Source: Lewinellaceae bacterium (GTDB lineage Bacteria; Bacteroidota; Bacteroidia; Chitinophagales; Saprospiraceae). From it: a DNA stretch of 64,000 nucleotides. The notes beneath the pieces are model-generated. The model saw only the letters and a program-made list of their open reading frames with translations, was not told the DNA's origin and did no database searches. Location: positions 186,001-250,000 of the forward strand of contig JACJYD010000001.1 in the NCBI GenBank assembly GCA_020636275.1, in the 5' to 3' direction. Positions 11,601 through 18,542 of the stretch are shown here, in pieces (the stretch's first letter is position 1; each line of letters starts with the position of its first letter). Both the position numbers and the translations under genes were made by a program.

Positions 11601-12001
11601 GTTACCCCCGGTTGCAGGTTGTCGTATTGCATGGCAGGCACGAGCGGATTGCCGCAGTTGTCGTCGGAGGTACAATCGATGAGCATCAGGTTATTGCACG
11701 GGCCTTTGTAAAAGGCCATGGCCATATTGACCATGGTACCTGCTTTGAGGGCGATATCCATGTCGCCGGAAGGCGGCGCCACTACTGCAAACCAGATGTC
11801 CACTGTAACATTCCCTCCGCAACCGGGGTAGGGCACGCCCGAGTTGTTCAGACCCGAAGTGGAATAGGTCTGAAAGGCCGACATGTTGTTCGGAAGTGAA
11901 ACAGCCGCGCAAGGGGTGTTTTGGGTGAAGAGTGAGGAATGGAGGGTGAAAAAGAAGATCCCTATGGCCAACAGGCGGTAAAAATGTGTATAGTTTCTCA
12001 T
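5636..12001 (-). CDS. Giant secreted surface protein: lectin domain, 17 PKD-like repeats, SprB repeat, type B gliding/T9SS C-terminal domain
   Basis: A 2121-residue protein with a signal peptide (IGIFFFTLHSSLFTQ). After an N-terminal beta domain comes an L-type (legume-like) lectin domain at about nt 10950-11520, with EIVYNF, GADGICMIFQN and FIIEFDTWDNG. Two short CQG...GCDS repeats follow. Next are 17 PKD/Ig-like units of about 82 residues (nt about 6405-10590), each opening DAGPxxxLxC and closing NxxNGC, then a SprB-type repeat (GGAPPYQYSIDGG). The C-terminal gliding-motility-associated domain (PNTFSPNFDGIND...VFDRWGGKVFE) marks type IX secretion, probably of the type B kind that stays attached or is released in a complex. 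The likely role is adhesion to glycans or matrix. The start is followed by a good signal peptide, and an exact promoter box lies at 12046-12053. Confidence 0.93.
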   Translation of the reverse strand: MRNYTHFYRLLAIGIFFFTLHSSLFTQNTPCAAVSLPNNMSAFQTYSTSGLNNSGVPYPGCGGNVTVDIWFAVVAPPSGDMDIALKAGTMVNMAMAFYKGPCNNLMLIDCTSDDNCGNPLVPAMQYDNLQPGVTYYIRIWPEGGGGNFQIRVTDGDPPQTPLNFTPVGTSQTTGPYCMQMTSATTNQAGCGWDPNQVNFSQPFTKEIVYNFGTLDPNGADGICMIFQNSPAGTGACGTGGGGLAALGITNSFIIEFDTWDNGPSFSDIPQDHASIDVNGVLTAINGPVPLNGGNIEDGQDHLVTFSWTPGSNSYVVTFDNIPVLTGSYNIVANCLGGNPLAYYGVSASTGGSVNVQTACTPEPEIFPAGSEDTVYAQICQGETYFAGGSNQSNTGIYFDIYNSYNGCDSTIITYLTVFPNSYYAFNAAVCQGGSVTVGNTTYNTTGVHTTTLTNWRGCDSVVVLNLTVLNPQAVINMSGSITCNNPLVTLDGTGSSTGPGMTFQWTGPSPACISPSATSPVIQVGCPGVYTLTVKHQIGNVVCSSTTSVTVTTNIEAIVVDIAPPDTLTCQVDCTTLDASGSTNGPNYTYSWTGPNNFSSNQLNPEVCLPGNYSITITNPNNGCTSAGGILVVENAATPTAQAGPDVTLSCNSPVVTLNGSNSSGGNNLEFTWMDETTTPLGTDPTLEVSSPGTYILSVVNPANNCSDLDTVVVAENFDTPTSDAGPGQTLDCTVSSVTLDGSNSSSGPDISFEWQNNTGGTLGTTNQLSVGDAGTYLLIVTNDLSGCTDTSTVDVLQDLNAPVSDPGPDQTITCADPSVTFDGSGSSMGPEYVYQWQDENGQVLGDSTLLTVSGVGAYYLLVINNTNNCVDTAEVLAGIDTLAPVFDAGPDAALTCSDPDVLIGDTLTPPVFNWLYQWVDEDGVTIGSNPTQSVNQPGTYTLIVTDQTNGCAQVDSVLVTTDDALPVADAGPPTTLNCLVNTADLGGTNTTTGPSVTYTWTDPGGSEISSDPNTSTTVPGTFTLTVLNTDNGCQSSDQVTIALDTLAPVADAGPAQLLNCFQPSSTLDGSGSDQGPNFTYEWTQGGQVLGTNVNLPVTDTGTYVLTVLNTQNGCTQSDVVQVAEDFVSPTVNAGPDLIIDCGTNSVTLDGAGSSSGAEFAYEWMLDGLPVGTDPNILVSEAGLYFLQVTNTNNGCIGLDSALVALDANAPVANAGADLTLTCTTPQTTLDGSGSSQGPSITYVWTLGGATVGTDVVLPVVEAGIYTLSVTNLNNGCVSTSSVQVAIDTLSPQVEPGAGGTINCLVSEIELGTPGTSSGPQFSYEWILGGTVVGTNENYTGAAPGDYTLVVTNTENGCQSSGTTTILEDLAIPTAQAGQDLTLNCYNPTGMLDGAGSSAGPEFVYEWQLNGSVVGNALSLPVSDTGLYVLTILNTINGCEASDQTLIAGDFEIPLADPGADVLLNCLQPSSTLMGTGSSAGPEFTYAWTLGGAIQGTDMTLPVTGAGTYTLTVFNTQNGCESSATADVLADFALPTANAGANLLLNCYNPTGLLLGAGSSVGMQFTYEWNSGGQLLGTEISLPVSDAGTYTLTVFNTDNGCEASDEAEVTENFQTPTADAGADLLITCDQPTVTLDGSGSSGGPGITSEWTLGGSFIGSGLSLPVNGAGNYTLTVTDITNGCSASDQTVVGIDQNFPQAFLQAGDMLTCVVLSAPLDATGTTTGSNITYDWNTLSGGSINLGAGPLDASVTDPGTYQLIVLNTQNGCADTAVVDILQDILPPVADAGPGGQLNCFQSSISLNGNGSQPAGQLAFEWSTSNGVLGGNSNSATPLAQAPGDYLLTVTNLENGCTDTDQVTITSTALANLAVSFTEPGCHGDPASISIDNVEGGAPPYQYSIDGGVTFSQAPLFADIPAGGYSVVVQDMDGCTLEEDLFISDPAEITVAVTPQLTLTLGESFQLHALTNIPPNELGAVLWTPAAGLSCSDCLDPLATPLQNTTYTVLVTNLNGCSAEAVLEVLIERPTIYVPNTFSPNFDGINDVFLLYTAPGTLREIRQMRVFDRWGGKVFEAFSIQPNDIHAGWNGTHRGKIVDVGVFAWMAEVEWADGTVEWLKGDVTVVR
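6405..10590 (-). repeat. Seventeen tandem PKD-like coding repeats of about 246 bp
   Basis: I count 17 units by their opening motif (DAGPDxxLxC, with variants NAGADLTLTC, EPGAGGTINC, QAFLQAGDMLTC). Each has the core LDGSGSSxGPxFxYEWxxG and a closing YTLTVxNTxNGC. Units 12 to 15 are the most alike, which suggests recent duplication, while the first two and the sixth are the most diverged. Boundaries are approximate. Confidence 0.85.
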
Positions 12002-12045
12002 GAGGGTGGCAAATAGAAAATGGTATTTCCAAAATTATTTAGCTA

Positions 12046-12053
12046 CAAAAGTA
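12046..12053 (-). promoter_or_regulatory. Bacteroidota -7 promoter box (TACTTTTG) for the giant surface protein
   Basis: On the minus strand TACTTTTG matches TAnnTTTG exactly, 45 bases upstream of the ATG at 12001. A TTG lies upstream but with short spacing (about 13 bases), so the -33 element is uncertain. Confidence 0.5.
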
Positions 12054-12137
12054 GGGCTAAAATTGGCAATTCATTTATTCACCCGCAAATGGTAAGGAGA
12101 AATTGGGGTAGGTGTCAATAAAATTTGGTGAAAAAGG

Positions 12138-13070
12138 TCATTCAAAATACTCGAAAGCATCAATAATGTCCAGATACACCCCGTCAAAACCGGCATCCAG
12201 GATCCTTTTCAGGTAGGCATTGTCATTTCCAAAAATAATGGATTGCCATTCCGGATTCCAATATTGCACTTTGTAGTTGCCTTTCCAGTTGGGATTTTCC
12301 CTTTCCATCCATTCCGGCCGGCTTTTGTTCCAGGAAGGCTGCCAATAATAGCGATAATCCTCAGCCTCGCCGATCGACATATAACAGATGACCAACCTTT
12401 TTCCCCCGTTGGCCTTTTTGCGAAGCTGATCGACCTCTTGAGCGGAAAAGGCTGTGCCATCCCGGAAATAGAGATCGCTGATGAGTAGGTCGTAGTTCGT
12501 GTTGGCAATAGCCTGAATAAAAGCCTGTTTGGAGGGGAAGGGCTCGTTGTCGAGCAGGTAGAGAAAATTTTTGATCTCAGCCAGGGAATGAATGGAATCG
12601 GCATTTTCCTGGTAGGCATATCCTGGCCACGCCGGTATATTGTCCAATTCCCGGTGATCGGCCGCGAAAGATACATACCCTTTTAGCCGGTTTTCCGTAA
12701 AGGATAGGTCCATTTGCCCGGGATCAGTGCAATAATCGGTTACCAGGACTTGTTTGCCTGCATTTTTTACCAGATCGAGGTAGTTCACCAGATACGCTGT
12801 TACATCGGCTGGCGTTTTTTTCCCGTCTTTTTTATAACCGTAAAACAGTTCTTCCTGCCCTACTCCATCGATGGCTGAAAGATAGGCGGCATCGTCCGCC
12901 AATTCGATCCCGTTTTGGGGAATGACGATAAACCCTGGATTTGAGTTTTTTGCATACATGCTGATGGCGGACACAAAATTTCGCATTTCCTGCCGAAAAT
13001 CGATGCCCGGGAATGCATCCTTGTTGCAGGAAAGAACCACGACAATTGCCAGGAGGAAGATTTTCTTCAT
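12138..13070 (-). CDS. Endo-alpha-1,4-polygalactosaminidase-like (GH114/TM1410-type) lipoprotein
   Basis: A 310-residue protein with a lipoprotein signal (MKKIFLLAIVVVLSC, cysteine about residue 15), so anchored in the envelope. The body is a TIM-barrel of the TM1410/GH114 type: PGFIVIPQNG, QVLVTDYC, DLLISDLYFRDG, RLVICYMSIGEAEDYRYYW and the barrel-end GFDGVYLDIIDAFEYFE with acidic residues likely at the active site. Relatives hydrolyse alpha-1,4 galactosamine polymers found in biofilm polysaccharide, but many members are untested, so substrate is inferred. It lies upstream of the giant adhesin on the same strand with a 136-base gap holding that gene's promoter, so the two are probably separate units. 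Confidence 0.8.
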   Translation of the reverse strand: MKKIFLLAIVVVLSCNKDAFPGIDFRQEMRNFVSAISMYAKNSNPGFIVIPQNGIELADDAAYLSAIDGVGQEELFYGYKKDGKKTPADVTAYLVNYLDLVKNAGKQVLVTDYCTDPGQMDLSFTENRLKGYVSFAADHRELDNIPAWPGYAYQENADSIHSLAEIKNFLYLLDNEPFPSKQAFIQAIANTNYDLLISDLYFRDGTAFSAQEVDQLRKKANGGKRLVICYMSIGEAEDYRYYWQPSWNKSRPEWMERENPNWKGNYKVQYWNPEWQSIIFGNDNAYLKRILDAGFDGVYLDIIDAFEYFE

Positions 13071-13107
13071 TTTTTACATTGTTTAGGGTTTAGAACGATC
13101 CTGATTT

Positions 13108-13115
13108 TAAATTTG
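13108..13115 (+). promoter_or_regulatory. Bacteroidota -7 promoter box (TAAATTTG) for methylmalonyl-CoA epimerase
   Basis: TAAATTTG matches TAnnTTTG exactly and lies 46 bases before the ATG at 13162. A possible TTG is at 13079-13081, spaced rather widely (26 bases). Confidence 0.45.
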
Positions 13116-13161
13116 TACGGCAGGAATGTGTTTTTGAATCCTGCGCATAAAAAACAAGACT

Positions 13162-13566
13162 ATGTCCATAACCCATATCGAACACATCGGTATTGCCGTT
13201 GAAAACATGAAAGAAGCCATTGCCTACTACGAAAAGGTGTTGGGGCTGGCCTGCTACAAGATCGAGGAAGTAGCCGATCAAAAAGTGCGGACCGCCTTTT
13301 TCCAGGTCGGCCAGACCAAGGTCGAGTTGCTGGAAACCACCGATCCGGAAGGGCCGATCGGTAAATTCATCGCCAAACGCGGACCGGGTATCCACCACCT
13401 CGCCTTCGCGGTAGAGGATGTCGCTGAGTCTTTGAAGTCGGCCGAAGAGCAAGGGGTACAACTGATCGATGCAAGGCCCCGCAAGGGAGCGGAGGGCCTG
13501 AATATTGGTTTTTTACATCCCAAATCGACCTTTGGTGTCCTGACGGAATTTTGCGGTAAAAGATAG
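13162..13566 (+). CDS. mce: Methylmalonyl-CoA epimerase
   Basis: A 134-residue glyoxalase-fold (VOC) enzyme that interconverts (2R)- and (2S)-methylmalonyl-CoA in the propionate/succinate route. The metal-binding pattern is present: HIEHIGIAV at the N terminus, a Gln in FFQVGQTKVELLE, GPGIHHLAFAVED in the second half and FGVLTEFCG at the end with the last glutamate ligand. The length is typical. It is transcribed alone or with the operon that follows after 140 bases. A methylmalonyl-CoA mutase partner is not next to it; the IcmF at the window start is a related B12 mutase. Confidence 0.95.
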   Translation: MSITHIEHIGIAVENMKEAIAYYEKVLGLACYKIEEVADQKVRTAFFQVGQTKVELLETTDPEGPIGKFIAKRGPGIHHLAFAVEDVAESLKSAEEQGVQLIDARPRKGAEGLNIGFLHPKSTFGVLTEFCGKR

Positions 13567-13567
13567 G

Positions 13568-13588
13568 AACCGGGTCCGGTTGATTTTT
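13568..13588 (+). terminator. Weak intrinsic terminator after mce
   Basis: Just after the stop at 13566 there is AACCG (13568-13572), a four-base loop and CGGTT (13577-13581), followed by GATTTTT. The stem is only 5 bp, so termination may be partial. Confidence 0.3.
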
Positions 13589-13706
13589 ATCATTGCCTTT
13601 TGCAGGGGAAAACCTTAACTCGAAAAGGCATGCACTGCATCAATAAATTAAGGCCTAAGTTTCCATTCAGCTAAGGGGGGAGGGTAACCTCCAAAACCTT
13701 AGTTAC

Positions 13707-14717
13707 ATGTTACGTGAAAATCAATTTTTGCAATTTGTAGCGAGACAATTTCCCCGGTCTCCTCATCAAATCAATGCATTTTTAGAAGGTGATGCCGAGT
13801 TGATCCGTCTCGATAACGGGCAGGTGCTCGCTTTTACGGTCGATAGCATCGTCGAGGAGATCGATTCGGGTCTCTACGCCGATCCTTACCTCATTGGCTG
13901 GATGACGGCTGTGGCAAGCCTGAGCGATCTGGCCGCCGTGGGCGCCCAGCCGATTGGTTTGTTACTCTTTCAACATTTCCCGCCAGGCCTTTCAAATGCC
14001 TTTATAGAACAGTTGCAGCAAGGGGTGCAAGCTTGTTGTAAAGCCACCGGCGTTTTTGTTTTGGGTGGCGATACGAACCAAGCCGACCGACTGCATGTTG
14101 GAGCTGCTGCAGTGGGGATCATTCCCGACGATCCGATTGTGCTGCGGAAAGGCGCCGAAGCACGGGATATTCTCTACGCTTCTTATTCCATGGGCCAAGG
14201 TTCGGCGTTTGCTTTTCAACGTCTTTTTAATGGAAATGGAGCAGATATCCCATACCAGCCCAAACCGCGTTTGCAAGAAGGCCGGCTCGTGCGCAAGTAC
14301 GGCAACTGCTGCATAGATACCAGCGACGGGTTTTTTCCAGCCATTTGCAACCTCATGGAGATCAATAAATTGGGTGTGCATCTAGAATGTACGCTGGAAG
14401 AGATACTTCCACCATCAACCCTGCGTCTGGCAGCCCGGACGGGCATTCCTCCCTGGTTTTTCCTGGCGGGACCGCATGGTGAATTTGAACTACTGTTCTC
14501 GATTCCACCCGAGCGGGAGGCCGGTTTTCTGGCTGCCGCCCGGAAGGTCGATTGGCAGCCTCTCCGGATCGGGGTGTTTTCGGAAGAGGGCCCAGCATTG
14601 TGGAGTGCGACGGGATGCCCCATCGACGCTTTTCGCATCGCCAATGCCTTTTTTGAGGCAGCGGGAAACCCACGACAGTTTATAGACACCTTAACCCAAA
14701 TACCTCAATCATGGTAA
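13707..14717 (+). CDS. AIR synthase-related / ThiL-like ATP-binding protein
   Basis: A 336-residue protein of the PurM/ThiL/SelD ATP-binding superfamily. Seen are the N-terminal beta-dimer strand region (LAFTVDSIVEEI), a helix SLSDLAAVGAQPIGLL typical of PurM-like proteins, VLGGDTNQAD, the ThiL-like CIDTSDGF and HGEFELLF. ThiL phosphorylates thiamine phosphate, but no thiamine gene is near, and the gene is joined by a 7-base overlap to an alpha-oxoamine synthase and then a lipid kinase. I infer an ATP-dependent kinase or ligase step in that operon's pathway rather than thiamine synthesis. The substrate is unknown. Confidence 0.7.
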   Translation: MLRENQFLQFVARQFPRSPHQINAFLEGDAELIRLDNGQVLAFTVDSIVEEIDSGLYADPYLIGWMTAVASLSDLAAVGAQPIGLLLFQHFPPGLSNAFIEQLQQGVQACCKATGVFVLGGDTNQADRLHVGAAAVGIIPDDPIVLRKGAEARDILYASYSMGQGSAFAFQRLFNGNGADIPYQPKPRLQEGRLVRKYGNCCIDTSDGFFPAICNLMEINKLGVHLECTLEEILPPSTLRLAARTGIPPWFFLAGPHGEFELLFSIPPEREAGFLAAARKVDWQPLRIGVFSEEGPALWSATGCPIDAFRIANAFFEAAGNPRQFIDTLTQIPQSW

Positions 14718-15988
14718 CCCCCCAATTAAAAGAGAAAGATCTTGGACTGCGGGATTTTCTCCAGCTCCAAAAACAACAGGCCCTGGAAGAGCGGGCCACT
14801 ACCTTTACCGCCTTTTCCGACGAAGCTCGCCGCCGGGGAGCAAACACCTATGCCCGTATGGTCGTATCGCCTGCCGATCGAAAGGTCGTGATCCAGGATC
14901 CATTTTCCGGAAAGCTCCGGGCTATGCTCATGTTTGCTTCTAATAACTATCTCGGGTTGGCCAATCACCCCTATGTGAAAGAGAAGGTCAAAGCCGCCAT
15001 CGATAAATTCGGTGTGGGCCTGGGCGGACCGCCCTTGCTGAACGGATACACCCGGCTCATGTCCGAACTGGAAGCACGCCTGGCTGCACTCAAGAAAAAA
15101 CCAGCCGCACTGGTCTTCTCCAGCGGGTACGGGGCCAACCTGGGCCTGATCTCTGCCCTGGTAAAAGAAAACGACCGGGTATTGTACGATGAACTCAGTC
15201 ATGCCTCGTTCCACGATGGACTCCGAATGGCCAAAGCCCGGGCGGATTCCTTTGCCCATAATGACCTGACCCAACTGGAAGCCCTTTTGAAAGCCGACGG
15301 GAAAAAATCGCTCAACCTTTTTGTCGGAGTGGAAGGTGTCTATTCCATGGATGGCGATATGGCGCCGCTCGACAAGATTGTGGAACTGTGCCATCGCTAT
15401 GGGGCATTCCTTTGGCTGGATGACGCGCATGGGACCGGAATTCTGGGCGAGCACGGCGGAGGTACGGCCGAAGAACATGGTGTAGAAGAATCGATCGACC
15501 TATCCATGGGCACCTTTAGCAAGGCCTTTGCTGTAACGGGCGGATTTTTGGCTGCTTCCCGGGAGATCATCGAATACATCCGGTATTTTGCCCGGCCTTA
15601 CGTCTTCTCCGCCGCATTGCCTCCGGTTTTGCTGGCGGCTGTGCTGGCGGGTTTGGATGTGCTAGAGCAAGAGCCCGAACGCCGTACAGAACTTCGGAAT
15701 ATCAGCCAATACGCCGCTGAGAAATTGCGCCCCTTTGGTCTGACCGTCGATCCACAGGCCGCCATCATCGCCATCCGGGTTCCGGAATGGATGAATATCC
15801 GACGGGCCAATTACCTGATCCACCAACGCGGGATCTTCCTCAATGCGATCGAATTTCCGGCTGTACCGGAAAACCAGCAACGCTTCCGCATCAGCCTTAT
15901 GGTCAATCATACGAAGGAAGACGTCGATCTATTGGCAGCCGTGTTGGAAGAGGTATGGGATCTGGAAAGAAAGCTGATTAAAGGATAA
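14711..15988 (+). CDS. Alpha-oxoamine synthase (serine palmitoyltransferase / KBL / BioF family)
   Basis: A 425-residue PLP enzyme that joins an acyl-CoA to an amino acid with loss of CO2. Motifs are FASNNYLGLANHP, GGPPLLNGYTRL, LDDAHGTGILGEHG (about 235-248) and the Schiff-base lysine in MGTFSKAFAVTGG (about residue 270). It is longer than typical BioF (about 385) or KBL (about 395) because of an N-terminal extension of some 50 residues, a feature shared with sphingolipid-making members. With a lipid kinase directly after it, serine palmitoyltransferase or a close analogue is the best guess. BioF is less likely since no other biotin gene is present. It overlaps the previous gene by 7 bases and is 4 bases from the next. 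Confidence 0.8.
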   Translation: MVTPQLKEKDLGLRDFLQLQKQQALEERATTFTAFSDEARRRGANTYARMVVSPADRKVVIQDPFSGKLRAMLMFASNNYLGLANHPYVKEKVKAAIDKFGVGLGGPPLLNGYTRLMSELEARLAALKKKPAALVFSSGYGANLGLISALVKENDRVLYDELSHASFHDGLRMAKARADSFAHNDLTQLEALLKADGKKSLNLFVGVEGVYSMDGDMAPLDKIVELCHRYGAFLWLDDAHGTGILGEHGGGTAEEHGVEESIDLSMGTFSKAFAVTGGFLAASREIIEYIRYFARPYVFSAALPPVLLAAVLAGLDVLEQEPERRTELRNISQYAAEKLRPFGLTVDPQAAIIAIRVPEWMNIRRANYLIHQRGIFLNAIEFPAVPENQQRFRISLMVNHTKEDVDLLAAVLEEVWDLERKLIKG

Positions 15989-15992
15989 ACGC

Positions 15993-16967
15993 ATGGATGC
16001 CCGAATGAAATTCGCCTTGTTGGTCAACCGCAATGCCCGCCGCCGGACGGCGGGCAAGCGGTGGGCCTTCCTACGCAACCAGGTCTTGTCCTTCCTGCCT
16101 CCGGAAACAGTTGAGGTGCCTTTCGACCCGCCGTACGACCTGGACAAATGCCTTGCCGGGCTGTTTCTCGATCAGGATGTGACCGGACTGATCTCCGTGG
16201 GCGGAGACGGCACCATGCACAACATTCTGAACGCCATGCTCCGCCATCCGGAATGGCGCCCGGAAGATCGTCTTTTAGGGGGTATCGGGCTGGGGTCCAG
16301 CAACGATTTTATCAAACCGGTAAAAGAAACGCTGTGGCAGGCGCCGGTGCGGCTGGACTGGAGGAAACCCTTCCGCTCCGACGTGGGAAAAGTCAGCTTT
16401 GTCGATCCGGAAGGCGGGCATTCCGTCCGGTATTTCCTGTTGAATGGGAGTGCAGGGGTAACGGCGCAAGCCAATCACCTCTTTAACAGGGAGGATGCCA
16501 CCTTGCGCTGGCTGAAACCTTTTTGGACACAGGGCGCAATTCTCTATACAGTCCTGAAGACTTTGTTTTCGTTTCGAAATATCCCCGTCAAACTGCAATG
16601 GGATGACCAGACCAGAACTTTGGATCTGTCCAACCTGGCCATTCTGAAAGTCCCCTATGTGTCGGGCAATTTCAGGTACGATCAGGATATTCGACCGGAT
16701 GACGGCTGGCTCGGCCTGAACTATTGCTACAACATGAACCGTCTGGAGTTGATCCGGACCCTTTTTGACCTCGGAAAAGGACGCTTTGTGAACCGGCCAA
16801 AACGCGTTTCCGCGAAAGTGAAGGAACTTCAGATCGATTTTCCATGCCCGGCGCCTTTTGAAACGGATGGCGAGGTGACGCCCGTCATTCGCCTGGAAGT
16901 ATCTCTGCTCCCCAATGCCGTTCAATTGATGGGTATTGGACTCCCATCCCCAAATCAGCAGCTATGA
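15993..16967 (+). CDS. Diacylglycerol/sphingosine kinase-like lipid kinase
   Basis: A 324-residue protein of the DAGK catalytic family (DgkB, YegS, sphingosine kinase). The nucleotide-binding motif SVGGDGTMHNIL is at about residues 68-79 and GLGSSNDF at about 98-105, replacing the usual GTGNDFA; the C-terminal beta-sandwich ends with PFETDGEV. It should phosphorylate a lipid alcohol at the inner membrane face with ATP. Placed right after the alpha-oxoamine synthase and overlapping the UbiA-like gene by four bases (ATGA), its substrate is plausibly the long-chain base or product of that pathway. Confidence 0.85.
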   Translation: MDARMKFALLVNRNARRRTAGKRWAFLRNQVLSFLPPETVEVPFDPPYDLDKCLAGLFLDQDVTGLISVGGDGTMHNILNAMLRHPEWRPEDRLLGGIGLGSSNDFIKPVKETLWQAPVRLDWRKPFRSDVGKVSFVDPEGGHSVRYFLLNGSAGVTAQANHLFNREDATLRWLKPFWTQGAILYTVLKTLFSFRNIPVKLQWDDQTRTLDLSNLAILKVPYVSGNFRYDQDIRPDDGWLGLNYCYNMNRLELIRTLFDLGKGRFVNRPKRVSAKVKELQIDFPCPAPFETDGEVTPVIRLEVSLLPNAVQLMGIGLPSPNQQL

Positions 16968-17929
16968 ATTCTCCCGAAATCCTTTCCATGTTCTCTGGTC
17001 GCTTCTGGGCGGCCTATTGGATCCATATGCGGCCCTATCTCCTTTTCGTATCGGGCATCGCCGGCCTGACCGGAATGGCGGCTTCGGGCGCTATGGATTT
17101 CAGATCGGCCTGGACCTTTGTGCTATTCCTCCCATTTTTTACCGGTTACGGCCTGGGGCAGGCGCTGACGGATTGTTTTCAGGTGGATACCGACCGGTTG
17201 TCGGCTCCTTACCGGCCCTTGTCGAAAGGCATCGTTTCCCCGAGACAGATCGGACTGGTCAGTATATCCGGCATGGCACTGATGGCCATTATCCTGATCG
17301 TTGCAAACCGCTGGAATATTCTTTTTAGCACCCTGACCATGGCTGGCCTGGCCACTTATTCCTATTTTAAAAAGCGGTGGCATGCCGGACCCTTCTACAA
17401 TGCCTGGATCGTGGTCCTATTGCCGGTAATGGGCTATCTGGCCGTATCCGGGGCTTCGCCCGGACGGCTTTTGACCGCACCCTTCCCGGCATTGCTGGTA
17501 TTGACATTTTTTTCCTATAGTAACTTTGTCTTGATGGGCTACCTGAAAGACATTTCCGCAGACAAACAGACCGGTTACCGGACTTTCCCTGTCGTATTCG
17601 GATGGGACGCCACGGTCTGGGTCGGAGACCTGTTCGGCCTGTTGGCGCTGCTGGCGGGGGGCTACTTGTGCGCCAGACAACCGGTAGCGCAGGTGTTCTG
17701 GGCGGGAGGTGTCCTGCTGGCCATTGCCGGGCAGTGGAGGGCCCATACGCAGCCTGAAAAATCGGAGGCCAATTCCGGGTTTCCGATCGCCGCTACTGTT
17801 CGAAGCTTCATCCTGTGGCATCTGGCGGCGATCCTGGTTTGGTATCCCGGGCTTTGGTGGGGAGGTATTTTGTATTACCTCCTTTTCGAATGGGTATTGT
17901 ATCGCAGGCCGGAACGCACGCAGATCTGA
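16964..17929 (+). CDS. UbiA-family prenyltransferase-like membrane protein
   Basis: A 321-residue integral membrane protein with about eight or nine hydrophobic segments. The first aspartate-rich motif reads TDCFQVDTD followed by RPLSKG (about residues 69-92), close to the NDxxDxxxD...RPL motif, though the leading Asn is Thr. The second, KDISADKQTGYRTFPVVFG (about 197-215), matches DxxxDxxxGxxTLPV well. UbiA enzymes move a polyprenyl or phosphoribosyl group onto an acceptor in the membrane. As the last gene of the operon with a lipid kinase and an alpha-oxoamine synthase, it may build a decorated membrane lipid; the acceptor is unknown. Its stop is six bases from the convergent YdeI-like gene. 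Confidence 0.8.
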   Translation: MNSPEILSMFSGRFWAAYWIHMRPYLLFVSGIAGLTGMAASGAMDFRSAWTFVLFLPFFTGYGLGQALTDCFQVDTDRLSAPYRPLSKGIVSPRQIGLVSISGMALMAIILIVANRWNILFSTLTMAGLATYSYFKKRWHAGPFYNAWIVVLLPVMGYLAVSGASPGRLLTAPFPALLVLTFFSYSNFVLMGYLKDISADKQTGYRTFPVVFGWDATVWVGDLFGLLALLAGGYLCARQPVAQVFWAGGVLLAIAGQWRAHTQPEKSEANSGFPIAATVRSFILWHLAAILVWYPGLWWGGILYYLLFEWVLYRRPERTQI

Positions 17930-17935
17930 TCCGGT

Positions 17936-18541
17936 CTATTTTTCGTGTTTCCAGTTTCGCCCTTTACCTGTTTCCAGCCATTCCAGGGCGGTTTGGATTC
18001 TTTTTAAGCGGGTAGCTTCCGTTTTGGCGCTGGTGATCCACTCCAGGTATTCCTTTTTATGGGAATAGCTGAATTTTTCAAAAGCGGCTTTAGCTGCCGC
18101 ATTGCCCGATAATGCTTTGGTAAAATATTCCGGAACCTCGAGCACTTTCTTTTCGCCTTTTGGTTTGGACGGGAGCGGTACTTTGTCCCTGTTCAGCTGA
18201 ACGGCTTGCTTCAACAGGTCGAGCAGAAGATGATCGGGCGGCAAGTCGTCGAGGCTGGTGAGTTTTCCCAGGTGGCCCATGGCACTTTCTCCGGTTGGAG
18301 TAAGCACGCCATGGGGGTCATTCAAAAGAGCGGCTTTCCAAAATCCAAATGTGCAGTGCTGTTTAAAAGCCGCCATATGGCAGAGGATCGTTCCTTCGAA
18401 AACAAAATTCGGGAAAGACCATTTAATGGTTTCCTCCACATCCGGGCAAGCCTGGTGGATCAGGCTGCGCAGGTGTTCCAGGATCGGACGTGCAAATTCG
18501 GCAGATCCCAGAATGTAGGCATCGACCGTAGTAGGTTTCAT
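17936..18541 (-). CDS. YdeI/OmpD-associated family protein with DUF1801 domain
   Basis: A 201-residue soluble protein. The N-terminal two thirds are DUF1801-like (RPILEHLRSLIHQACPDVEETIKW, then CHMAAFKQHCTFGFWK), and the C terminus is the YdeI/OmpD-associated helix bundle (VPEYFTKALSGN, FEKFSYSHKKEYLEWI, EATRLKRIQTALEWL). Biochemical function is not known; relatives are common stand-alone genes in Bacteroidota. I chose the ATG at 18541, one base after the desaturase stop, over an in-frame ATG at 18571 that would overlap it. The tight spacing suggests co-transcription with the desaturase. Confidence 0.85.
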   Translation of the reverse strand: MKPTTVDAYILGSAEFARPILEHLRSLIHQACPDVEETIKWSFPNFVFEGTILCHMAAFKQHCTFGFWKAALLNDPHGVLTPTGESAMGHLGKLTSLDDLPPDHLLLDLLKQAVQLNRDKVPLPSKPKGEKKVLEVPEYFTKALSGNAAAKAAFEKFSYSHKKEYLEWITSAKTEATRLKRIQTALEWLETGKGRNWKHEK

Positions 18542-18542
18542 G

